Assembly (NCBI GenBank): GCA_036362985.1
Contig: JAYGXS010000006.1
Coordinates: forward strand, 17,442,843 to 17,506,842
From: Ligula intestinalis
Lineage: Eukaryota; Platyhelminthes; Cestoda; Diphyllobothriidea; Diphyllobothriidae
DNA: 64,000 nt
Direction of reading: 5' to 3'
This document shows, piece after piece, positions 45,101 through 52,559 of the stretch. Position 1 is the stretch's first letter. Every line of letters starts with the position of its first letter. The notes below the pieces were generated by a model that worked only from the letters and a program-made list of their open reading frames with translations, was not told the DNA's origin and did no database searches. A program made the position numbers and the translations under genes.

Positions 45101-47533
45101 CTCCCGAAACACTGTTATGCGTCTACTATATTACAGTCAGCTGTTAAGCCATGTCCAAAAAAGGGCCGATGGAGAGAGGGTGAGAAGAACGAGCAAGGGA
45201 GAGAGAGAGAGAGTACAAACCTTTAGCTAGTACCGGGGCTGTTAACATGGTAAGTTACCACATCGATATATACTACTACAGTCTGTCCGTTGGCATTAGG
45301 TGTATATTACGCATTAGTAAACAGATTCCAGCCCGAATATACACTTACAATTGCGGTCTAGGCCTACAGACCTTAAATATACTGATGTAGACCGCGAATA
45401 TAAATTAATTTCTGAGGAAACTAAAAAACTGAAGTACAAACCTTCTCTGCCAGCATGAAAATCTTGCGTTGGTCTACTCCACCAAACTGGCCATCGACTT
45501 TGAGGTAGACCTCGTCGAGGGCTTGCAGAAGAGGATACAGGAGACCGGAGACGAGGGGGTTGGAAACTTGCTTTACCACCTCAGCACCGGCCTTTCGGGC
45601 ATCACGGATACTGGCTTCACCAATCATCCGGTACACGTCCTGTCCATAGGCCCTTGGAAGGAAGGATGGGGAAATAAGGTGTGTGGGTACATGGTATATT
45701 TAGTAGCGAAGAGGAAACCATGTAGCGGTGTGTGCAGAGGGGGCTGCAGTCAGATAAGTTACCGCTTACCTTATTATGCTAAGGGACCACAATATGCGCA
45801 GCCGTTTTATGAATGTTTTAATACTAGCATTGTCGTTTTACATTAATCTTCAACTAGATAGACAAAGATAGTAAAAAGCTTCAAAATAATAAAAAAACGA
45901 GTGCTTTGCCTGCGGCAGAAAAATTGGCTAGATATGTGCATGAACAGGTTAACACTTTCAAAGCTTTCCTTTGGTCCTGTAAAAGGGTGAAGGAAGTTAA
46001 CCTTCACTTCTGAAATATTCCGGGAAAGGATTTTTCAAACATAGGAATTCAAAAGAAGTTTTTTCGCTTATTAAGGTCACGTGCGTTACAGTTCTTTGTA
46101 GTGGACGCATAGTATTTTCCTATATTCAGTTTCCTGTTGAAGCCCGCCTATGAATACCGCCCAAATCATCAGCTTCAGAAGAACGAACATCTGGAAATTC
46201 GCTAAATAGGAAAGTGACTTTGAGGACGGTCTTATTTCGAAACCTACCTGGGCAATGGTTGGAGTATGCCGAAAATCATATAGTATTCACTAACATTTCG
46301 TTGATGTTTGGAGTGCCGACAGATTTCGCCATCGCCAAAAATCGTTGTTACAGGAAAAGGATCTCAAAAATACGTTGACACTGGAAAGATTATCTTTGCG
46401 TTTGTTAAGTTTTTCGATTTCTAAAGCACCGAGAAGCTTTTTGACGTATAAGCTCGTAAGGAGTTCTAGCAACGTAGAATTCTCAAACAGACAATCAAAA
46501 ATGTTCTATTTTTCTAGCCCATCCACACCTCGGATGACATAAAAACGAAAAAAAAATGAATTGAATTTATGCATATCACTTTTACAAATGTCACTCAACA
46601 GCAAATAATTGACTGCCTTTAGTAACGAAACTGAGGCGAACATTAAATGAAATTTAATTAAGAACGGCTTATTAAACGTTTTGTGCGTATGCCGCCTTAC
46701 GTATTCGGTTATTACTATGAACATGTATTATGGCCCGCCATAAGTTTCGAATTTTATTGAAATAATCGTTATATTAAATCAACTGTCAATACGTTTTTTT
46801 GTGAATTCGTATAAGGTAAGGTCTTACGCTTTTATTGTGGCTATTTTTGACAATGCACTTGGGCAGTTATCAAGGTATTTTCGGTCTTTGATGAATTGAC
46901 GCAAATGTTTGGAGACTTAGTTTATCTACTGCACGTTGAGGGGCAGTTCGCGTAATAGTAGTGCATGAATGCGATAAGCAGAACTTACTTTGTTAGTTCG
47001 TACTCCGAGCCGCGAATGAAGTGCAACTTGTCCAGTGGCACACCGACTGCCTCGAGCATTCCTTTGACGATGGTTTCGTAATAACTGGCGCGTAGGCAAA
47101 GCAGACTCCATGGCGCTTTCATGTTATCCAGGTAGGCATGCAAGTCAGCAAAGAGGATGGTCACCTTAGCACCCGCGTGAAGCATATCCGCGATCTTGAT
47201 GACGGGCAAAAAATAGGCAACGTGCGGTTTGCCAGTTGTGGCTGTACCCCAATAAACCTCGAAAGGAGGGTCTCCGCGGGCCAAGATAGTACGCAGTTCG
47301 GCATCGCCAACAACCTCCTGGTAATGTCAGAAGGCAAAGATTGGCAATGTTGTTAAAAGAATCTGCTCATTCAATTCGAATTCAAAAACTGTAACAAACT
47401 GTTGTGGGAATGAACATTTATCACTGTTCCGACATATGTCAACGTTTATGTTCACCGACGCCGAGAGACCAACCAGGTCATACACCAGTTCACCTTGAGT
47501 AATTTCAACCGGTGCAGTAGCCCCATTCTTCAT
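24929..47533 (-). CDS. Double TyrRS: active copy, pseudo copy, EMAPII (fused model)
   Basis: Thirteen exons: 47533-47456, 47317-46989, 45652-45442, 43777-43525, 42361-42131, 39168-38873, 37457-37285, 32063-31802, 30412-30052, 27649-27323, 25965-25880, 25434-25261, 25174-24929. They total 3027 bases with all phases consistent, giving 1008 residues. Residues 1-367 are a TyrRS with KPHVAY (HIGH position) at 56-61 and KMSAS at 231-235. Residues 368-840 are a second TyrRS fold without KMSKS, and 841-1008 are an EMAPII OB fold plus tail. Expected role: charging tRNA-Tyr in the cytoplasm, with the second half as partner in a pseudo-dimer and the tail binding tRNA. The weak link is the donor at 42130 (GTTCGT). 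If unused, this is two genes, listed next. Confidence 0.6.
25261..25434 (-). CDS. Copy B exon B7 (EMAPII OB fold core)
   Basis: Acceptor TTTATACCAG|CAT, donor TCAGAG|GTACGA, both phase 0. 58 codons: [46 protein letters not shown]. These match HP-A-SLYVEKIDVG, R-VVSGL, VVLCNLKP-KMRGVESQ of animal EMAPII domains. The S-x-GMLLCA step is relaxed. Confidence 0.82.
25880..25965 (-). CDS. Copy B exon B6 (EMAPII domain start)
   Basis: Acceptor GTGTTTTTAG|TC (entry phase 1), donor AACCG|GTGCGT (phase 0). [20 protein letters not shown], then VSAKP, is the opening strand of the EMAPII/Trbp111 OB fold, which binds tRNA non-specifically. 28 full codons. Confidence 0.78.
27323..27649 (-). CDS. Copy B exon B5 (anticodon domain, linker)
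   Basis: Acceptor CCTGCTTATAG|AG (entry phase 1), donor TCTG|GTGAGT (exit phase 1). [20 protein letters not shown] leads to [20 protein letters not shown] with a perfect HPxDLK box, then an insert, [12 protein letters not shown] and a Lys/Gln/Gly linker ([12 protein letters not shown]). In TyrRS the HPxDLK helix lies at the anticodon loop. An alternative acceptor 9 bases downstream (GCACTAG|TT) keeps frame. Confidence 0.8.
28416..29489 (-). pseudogene. CR1-like LINE RT fragment in an intron
   Basis: Lies in the intron between exons B4 and B5, in the same orientation as the gene. Frames 29489-29196, 29147-28662 and 28625-28416 give [28 protein letters not shown] (intact YADD), [46 protein letters not shown] and [15 protein letters not shown]-terminal RT and endonuclease are missing, consistent with 5' truncation. 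The 3' tail likely extends to about 27950. Confidence 0.8.
30052..30412 (-). CDS. Copy B exon B4 (KMSKS lost, insert, CEPGN kept)
   Basis: The acceptor is a run of 12-14 C then CACAG|TTC; donor AACAG|GTAGGC, exit phase 1 as in exon A4. 120 codons: [32 protein letters not shown] (no Lys at the KMSKS position), an Ala/Pro/Ser-rich insert of ~45 residues, then CVPLIEP and [15 protein letters not shown], then [12 protein letters not shown] frame extending past the donor is intron readthrough. Confidence 0.82.
31146..31427 (-). other. Hydrophobic open frame within intron B3-B4
   Basis: 93 hydrophobic codons with no family match and no splice pair that would fit the TyrRS frame. I treat it as chance, and list it because it covers much of this intron. 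Confidence 0.2.
31802..32063 (-). CDS. Copy B exon B3 (degenerate tyrosine pocket)
   Basis: Acceptor TCCCTTAG|C, entry phase 2; donor GAAAAG|GTAGGT, exit phase 0. Both match exon A3. 88 codons: [19 protein letters not shown], an acidic/Gly insertion ([15 protein letters not shown]), [31 protein letters not shown] and IFAEK. The Asp in MLD survives, but the pocket Tyr and Gln do not, and QFGG is RLAS. Confidence 0.82.
34349..34831 (-). other. Unrecognised 160-codon open frame in intron B2-B3
   Basis: Open without stops for 160 codons (first ATG inside, near 34775), with a Glu-rich segment (YFQEEEDVF) and basic C-terminal part. I know no matching domain. A CCTCGTCGAAACCGCC phrase here recurs in altered form near 44772, so it may be part of a dispersed repeat. 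It has no fitting splice sites for the TyrRS frame. Confidence 0.25.
34935..35010 (-). repeat. tRNA-SINE body
   Basis: GGGGACTGGAATGACCATTT, GGCTCATAAGCCGTCATCAG and CAATCATACCCCAACCC are the complement of the SINE body seen at 63560-63640. Head missing or detached. Confidence 0.6.
35068..35218. repeat. Two tRNA-like SINE heads, inverted
   Basis: On plus: GACAAGCCCGTGGCTCAAAGG (A-box side) to AGTTCGAGCCCC (B box). On minus, starting at 35218: GCGACAAGACAACCAGCTCG, then TGGCTCAATAGTTAGGA, to GGTTTGAGCCTCG. Both heads carry A- and B-box-like blocks of an RNA polymerase III promoter and face each other, giving a ~150-base palindrome. I do not call either a functional tRNA gene because the fold is not convincing. 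Confidence 0.65.
37285..37457 (-). CDS. Copy B exon B2 (Rossmann fold continued)
   Basis: Acceptor CTCTCGTAG|GTG, donor GAGGG|GTGAGC, exit phase 2. It encodes [32 protein letters not shown] and [12 protein letters not shown], aligning residue by residue with [12 protein letters not shown]...[10 protein letters not shown] of exon A2 with no gaps. The exit phase equals that of exon A2. It is too short for many ORF thresholds. Confidence 0.82.
38873..39168 (-). CDS. Copy B exon B1 (N-terminal, HIGH-like)
   Basis: Entry phase 1 (acceptor TTTCTGCAG|AC), donor GTTCAT|GTAGGT, exit phase 0. 99 codons with [19 protein letters not shown], then [11 protein letters not shown], and [20 protein letters not shown]. 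The HLGH is closer to the textbook HIGH motif than copy A's KPHVAY, though the adenylate-site Tyr is Leu. The frame runs on past the donor into a Ser/Pro-rich readthrough, which I treat as intron. Confidence 0.75.
39310..39470 (-). repeat. tRNA-derived SINE, full head and body
   Basis: Read on minus: GCGCCTCGATAGTTAGAGGG (A box), GTGTTCGAATTTC (B box), then the shared body with GGCTGATGACGGCTAAGG. It sits in the A5-B1 intron, between the last exon of copy A and the first of copy B. Confidence 0.65.
41815..41820 (-). promoter_or_regulatory. Candidate poly(A) signal AATAAA for copy A
   Basis: AATAAA on the minus strand about 270 bases past the TAG of exon A5; a second AATAAA lies near 41720. 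In this AT-rich DNA such hexamers are common, so this only weakly supports copy A ending on its own. Confidence 0.3.
42090..42361 (-). CDS. TyrRS exon A5 (anticodon domain; stop or splice)
   Basis: Acceptor TCTTACCAG|GA, entry phase 1. [32 protein letters not shown] and LLADAYP follow the last helices of the core. After the AKKHATG linker the frame either runs to TAG at 42090 or splices after base 42131 (ACGG|GTTCGT, phase 1). That GT is the only phase-1 GT in the exon's last 80 bases. It lies where copy B has its strong phase-1 donor (27323) into EMAPII, so it may be the ancestral donor position. Confidence 0.85.
42090..47533 (-). CDS. YARS1: Tyrosyl-tRNA synthetase, copy A (catalytic)
   Basis: Class Ic synthetase that activates tyrosine with ATP and charges tRNA-Tyr. 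Five exons; reading to the in-frame TAG at 42090-42092 gives 380 residues, close to the ~364-residue catalytic core of animal TyrRS. The ATG at 47533 fits the family N-terminus. [16 protein letters not shown] carries the adenylate-site Tyr48 and the HIGH equivalent. [12 protein letters not shown] keeps the tyrosine-pocket Tyr175, Gln179 and Asp182. QFGG and KMSASE follow. The anticodon domain is eroded: AVCPPGV where the family has AFCEPGN, and SADDLK where it has HPGDLK. The EMAPII tail of animal TyrRS is absent from this copy. Introns are 138 to 1664 bases. The symbol reflects family identity only. Confidence 0.9.
42640..42805 (-). repeat. tRNA-derived SINE
   Basis: On minus: GTGGCTCAATGGTTAGAGCG (A box), a loop, AGGTTTGAGCC (B box), then the body ending near 42640 (GCCCTTCCAGTC). 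It lies in the intron between exons A4 and A5. Confidence 0.7.
42806..42900 (+). repeat. SINE body, opposite orientation
   Basis: TGGTGCACCACCTGGGACTG, then GACTGATGACGACTAATAAG and CATAAATGGCTACTCC repeat the SINE body on the plus strand, back-to-back with the minus-strand copy at 42640-42805. Confidence 0.6.
43525..43777 (-). CDS. TyrRS exon A4 (KMSKS loop)
   Basis: Acceptor CACACAG|TAT, donor GCGAAGG|GTGAGG, exit phase 1. [20 protein letters not shown] runs into KMSASE, the KMSKS signature, then SKIDLLEP. After it the family's AFCEPGN box reads AVCPPGV, and [12 protein letters not shown] returns to consensus. The eroded box lies in the anticodon domain. Confidence 0.93.
45442..45652 (-). 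CDS. TyrRS exon A3 (tyrosine pocket)
   Basis: Acceptor TTCCAAG|G completes the split Lys codon, entry phase 2. Donor GAGAAG|GTTTGT, exit phase 0. 71 codons including [35 protein letters not shown] and [12 protein letters not shown]. These hold the Tyr, Gln and Asp that bind the tyrosine substrate. Confidence 0.93.
46989..47317 (-). CDS. TyrRS exon A2 (Rossmann fold, HIGH region)
   Basis: Acceptor TTACCAG|GAG, donor AACAAA|GTAAGT, exit phase 2. It encodes [47 protein letters not shown] and [17 protein letters not shown]. Nearly every family-conserved residue is present, so this half is likely active. 109 full codons. Confidence 0.93.
47456..47533 (-). CDS. TyrRS exon A1 (start)
   Basis: 26 codons beginning ATG AAG AAT. 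The [15 protein letters not shown] segment matches the N-terminal helix of animal TyrRS. The donor is TCG|GTGAAC, phase 0. The first 12 or so residues have no clear counterpart, which is normal for this family. Confidence 0.7.
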
Positions 47534-50020
47534 CGTGAAGATTAGTCCCGTAAAGCAATTTTAGTGTGTTAAGCGGAAAGTCACGAAGGTCCTTAAAACA
47601 TAATCATTCAACAGAGATAAGTACGAAATTTCAATGAGAACCTTACAGGTTTACTTTGTATTGTTCGGGATGGCTTTGTTAGTGTGCTATACCATTTAAA
47701 AAATGACAGTTGTGCACAGGCTAATCGGCACACTCTAAAAGCGTATCCAGATACCATTCCCGGACGTGCATGATGGCATTTCAGAGGCATGGACCCAGAA
47801 TCAATCCCAGTATCCGAACCAGAAAAATGATCAGTATTGTCAGTACCGGAATAAACAGGCCAAATGAATAGTACAGGTAGATTCCTGGGCAACTCCAAGG
47901 TGTTTTTGATCAGGCAAATGTTGTTACTTAAATTTTCTATAAGTGCCTTGATTAAACTTTGGGATTTCATTATTCCCGTAAAAAAACGAGGCAAAATGTA
48001 ATTTGAACATAGTTAGGTGGGCATAACGACCGAATCATTTATACGCACGTGAAAAGGGGACACAGTGTGACCACGGACAGCAACTACTGAAAGAATATCT
48101 CCTTTAAATTCATCGGCACTATTATGAACGCGTAATCGGGAGGTCTGGAATAACTACATGGCACCCAGAGGATAAAGGCGAATAATCAGTATCAAATAAC
48201 GTGTTGCAGTATGTCTAACTGAAAGATGACTGGGAGGATGAGGAGAATCATTGAAGTTACTCTATGATGAACAAAGAAGTATTCCAAAGGAAATTTTTTT
48301 AAAAACAGCTGTTCCAATTAAAAAGGACAAGTAAGCCGATGCAGCAAATACAAACGTAAAAGTTTATAAACGCCTAGAGAATTCACAAAATTGCTCCTAA
48401 GCCCCTGAATAGAACTTAAAATCCTAAGAGCTTAACAATCATAAATAGCTCTAGATATAACTTTGCTATTAACAGTTATAATATGTCAGAACTGAGAACC
48501 ATAGCTCTTATATAGAAAGTTTCAGAACTGTTCACAGCGAAACCTAAAGCCGCAAACAAGCATCTGAATATGGGCCACACTAAACTGGTCTTTTAAAACT
48601 CGTGGAATCTTAAGGGTTTTGGGTAGCACCATCGAGGTTAAACGAGAGCACGTATGAGAAAAATGTACGCTAAGATCAGAACACAAACTTAAGCATTATA
48701 TTCTTGATTAATATGGGTTCAATACCTAAACTGCAGAACATGGAAACGAATTCATCAAAATAAATACAAAACTAACGCATTTGTTTCATTAATAAACCCG
48801 CAAACCTGCAAATTCCGCACTATAAGCTGGTAGCTCTTATCAGACGCTGCCATGTGACGCCGCGCGCGGGTAAACCAAACAATAAGTGTGCATAGCCAAT
48901 TCACCATCGATGATTCAAGATTGGTCTGGTATCAACAGTAGAATGGCTCACATCGATATTCGCTATTGTAATTTGGGTACATGTCATGTACAACAACATT
49001 TTTTATGAAGGGAATTATGAATGTATCATAGGTAGGAACATGAGCCAAAAGCTCTCTATGTTCGTTCTCCTTGTTAGGTGGAATTTAATATTGAGGAGCT
49101 ACAGAGCTGGGAGGACAATCACCCATAGCGAGACGATAAAGTGCCCTGTGGAAAACCTAATCGGTGATGGTTGTTAACCGTCTTAAGAAATGAGGAAAAA
49201 ATCTTCGTACACATCCTGTTTTCCACAGACAGAGTTGAGGGTAATTATTGTTAACTGAATACGATCTCTAAGCACCCTATGTAGCTGCCTTATGCGTCCC
49301 TGACTGTTTCAAACATTTTCAAGTTATCACTCCGTGGAAGTATTGTTTAAGAGTTTTGACCTCTCAGGTCAGTTTTATGCTAATCCCCGGCATTAACCCT
49401 AAAGAAAAGGCATATATGTGCATGGAATATCATCGCAAAGTTTGGCATATTGAGCACTCGCTGTGTTGTTACGAACATTTAACTTGAGTTCTAAGCATAA
49501 GGGTGTGGTCGTATTGACAAATGCAGTTTGACTTTCCCATCGAAAACCCCGTATGCACCCGCATCGTCCCATCGTCACCCCACCCAATTTTGGGCATGTG
49601 CCGGCAGAGATATTAGAACTTTAGAAATAAAGAAGAATCAAGTAACCAGCAAGCATTTTGCGGCTCACCAGTGAATATTTGATGTCCTTTCAAGTGCTGA
49701 CGATAACGGCTGTACTCTGGGGTTGTGACAATAAGCAAGCCAAATAACGCATTGCAGGATAAAATCAAACACAAAAGAAGGTGGGATTTCCTGTGAGTAG
49801 CACCCAAGTTGTCTACTGTTAGCGGGTGAGTCCAACGCATAAACTGGCAGTCGTTAGTTATTCAGTATATTTTAAGAATAAATGGGCTTGCGCCTTTAAA
49901 TTCCTTATTTGTCACATCAAAATCTCAAGATTTATAAACAACGTTAACAAGATTTCAGTCAGGAAAATATAGACCGTCACACGGTGCAGAAGTGTTTCAA
50001 GGGTAATTTGTCAAATAGTT
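47534..50020. other. Upstream of TyrRS; no gene seen
   Basis: Contains the presumed promoter and 5' untranslated part of the TyrRS gene just beyond 47533, but no clear core promoter motif or spliced-leader acceptor that I can defend. The rest is AT-rich with short frames and no recognisable domain. Confidence 0.45.
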
Positions 50021-50029
50021 CACGTTGTG

Positions 50030-50790
50030 CTCTATCATGTGTATATCAAGTCACTTTTTGAATGTTTCCACAGATTGGGACATAACAATCGCCTCGGGAA
50101 TGTTATTCCACGGGTCCACAGCACGATGAGAGACAAAATGCTTCCTCACATCCAATCGTCCTTCTGTCACATACAGGTTGAAGGGTTGTCTCCGGAGTTA
50201 GTTGAAGTGGCGAGTTGGAAAAGGTCATCTTACATGAGAACGCAGTCCAAGCCACGCACGATGCGGAAGGTTTGTATCAAATCTCCACATAACTGCCTAT
50301 AACTCAGAGGATAGAGATTAAGGTTATTTAGGCGGATCTCATCTGGTAGTGAACGTTAGCCTCTAACAAATTTTGTGGTCCGCCGCTGCACCCTTACAAG
50401 TACGTTATAATCCTGCCTCATCCACGGTCTCCAGGTTTGAATCGCGCATTCAAGTTGTGGCCTTATGAAGGTACCGACGATTTTCGAAAAATGGTCTTCA
50501 ATAAAAACCATGAATGCCCACTTGATGGCGTACGTTGAAGTTGCAGTTTTGGCCGCCTTACAACATTGTGTAGGAGGTTTGAGGTAGTCTCTCACCCAGA
50601 TGCCGAGATCTTTCTGTATTTCTGCTTCTTGGAGTGGGATTTTATTTAGATGGTAGAGTCGCTCATCAGGGATTGGATTTCCTTTTCCCAAGCGTAGCAG
50701 CGTGCATTTGATTGAATTGAAGGACAGCAGCGATCTACGTGACCAATCGTTTAATCGACAAAGATTTTCCTGCAAGTTATCTTCATCGGC
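50030..50790 (-). pseudogene. LINE RT C-terminal fragment
   Basis: The frame 50775-50356 has LCRLNDWSRRSLLSFNSIKC, KDLGIWVRDYLKP and FIRPQLECAIQTWRPW, the region after the YADD box in the same LINE clade as 6012-8762. It continues past a shift as LSYRQLCGDLIQTFRIVRG and VDPWNNIPEAIV to about 50030, with stops. Confidence 0.78.
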
Positions 50791-50999
50791 AGCACAGTTT
50801 ATGACCTTCCATATTTTACATCATCGTAAATCGTGACTGCAAAAGACGGAGAGAAGAAAATTGGGAAACCGCTTGTAGTAGATTGGAGGAACAGGTTTTA
50901 AAGTTGTATAGTTTATGTGTAACAGTCACAGAGGAGTGTTGATTTTTTCAGGATTGGCTTGTTCAGGAACAGAAGTTCTGAACAAGAGTTCTTCATAAT

Positions 51000-51318
51000 T
51001 ATAATAAGGTTTATTTGTAAAGCACATCTTCGGCGCCGTCAAAAACCCCGGAAGCATGAAAAACTCTCACCCAAACCCCTTCGTTTGCGGTCACTATAGG
51101 CTTTGTTTTGATTTTTGCTTGGTCAATAATGTGTGAAATAAGGAGTTTGTTTTAAGTGAAACAATTCTGTTTTCTTAGGTACAATACTAGCAAAACATAT
51201 CATAAAATAGCCATACATTGGACGTGTTACTGTTTCATAGAAAAAATATTTTTGTCTGGAAAAACTGTCATGTCTTTTAACTGAGGTGGGGTTAGCTGCG
51301 GTCACTTTGACGGCGAAC
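51000..51318 (-). repeat. LINE-tail repeat (partner of 22242-22575)
   Basis: Reverse complement of the 22.2-22.6 kb segment, with the same order: GTGACCGCAGCTAA, AAAACAAACTCC, GGCGCC and the AATAAACCTTATT end. Confidence 0.6.
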
Positions 51319-51320
51319 TA

Positions 51321-51891
51321 TGTAACGATCCCAGGAAACTGAATGGGTTTGTTCGACTGAGGTGGGACTTGTTGACGCGCGAACCTGGAATGAAGATGTG
51401 AAGCTCGTGAGTGAGTGAAGATGACCGGTGCCCCTTCCTTTCAACTGCCGCCCCTTCCCGCAGTTCCAGAATAACCTCTATAAGGCTTTCTATAAAGGCT
51501 CTCCTGTTTTCAACTGGCTCTCATCGTGCCTCCCCACAACTGGCTGAAACTATGCCCATCCAACGACTTCGGCTTCCAATCCTCTGCCTGCAGTTGCAAC
51601 GTGCTCTGTGCTCCCCACCGGTTATATAGCTTGTTTGACAGTAACGCTCTCTATCCAGACGTCGTAACTTGTCCTTTTGTATACCCCTTTTCCCCTAGAT
51701 ATTCTCCCCTTATTGCTCTTAGTACATGCTTAACCTTCTTCACAGACTTACCATCTTCTATCGTATGTATGCGGTGTGACGAATTTGACAGTTCCGTTCA
51801 GACCTGCCTTAAACCGTACTTACCACCGGCATTCGACGTTACGCAGTGTATACCGGCTATCCCACAACCTCGACCACATAGGAGCATTACA
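51321..51891 (+). repeat. Solo LTR, 571 bp, with 4-bp target duplication
   Basis: Begins TGTAACGATCCCAGG, ends GGAGCATTACA. The bases ACTA occur immediately before (51317-51320) and immediately after (51892-51895), a perfect 4-bp target-site duplication. No internal coding region lies next to it, so it is a solo LTR left by recombination. Confidence 0.85.
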
Positions 51892-52559
51892 ACTAATCGC
51901 CTGAGGATGTCGCATCTTCCGTTTGTATGGCTCTGCTCGATACGGAGATTACAATCTTTGTCCATCGGCAGGATTTTTATAAATAGGTTGGACGTTGCAG
52001 ATGTCTGAGTTGGGTCGAGGGAGCTGGTTGCGAAGTACCATCATCATCCATGTGCGACGGCAGAAGACACTTGGCCTTTCGTTCGTCGAATATCCCATGG
52101 AAGTGAGATTGACATTTTTGCTAAAACATGATTAACGTTTATACTTCTGATACCTTATAAGAGGAAGCAATATATATATTTGAGTATAGCTTTAGAGAAA
52201 ATTATTTGCCTCTATAATATTTTTTAAAAACATTCAGATGTTAGTCGAAGAATATTGGGATAGATAAATTGTTCTTAGTTTTTGTTTTTATTTGATTTTT
52301 AGAACTAGAAAAAAAAGGCAAGGCACATTTTGCTTAGTTTTTGAGTTTATGAGGTTTGTTGACCATCGTCCGAAAAGCCAGTTTGCCCCAAAATGTCTAG
52401 AAACTTTCCTCGACTGTTAAATTCCTTTTGTTCCGAATTGGATGTTGGAAATCTGGTTTGCAAAGCGTTCTATTTTATTTAGAAATATATGCGTCGTGTC
52501 AATTGAGAGGAACTGTTTCATCTTCCTTCTAAATTCGGCTAAACTGTGGCTTTTGTGAA

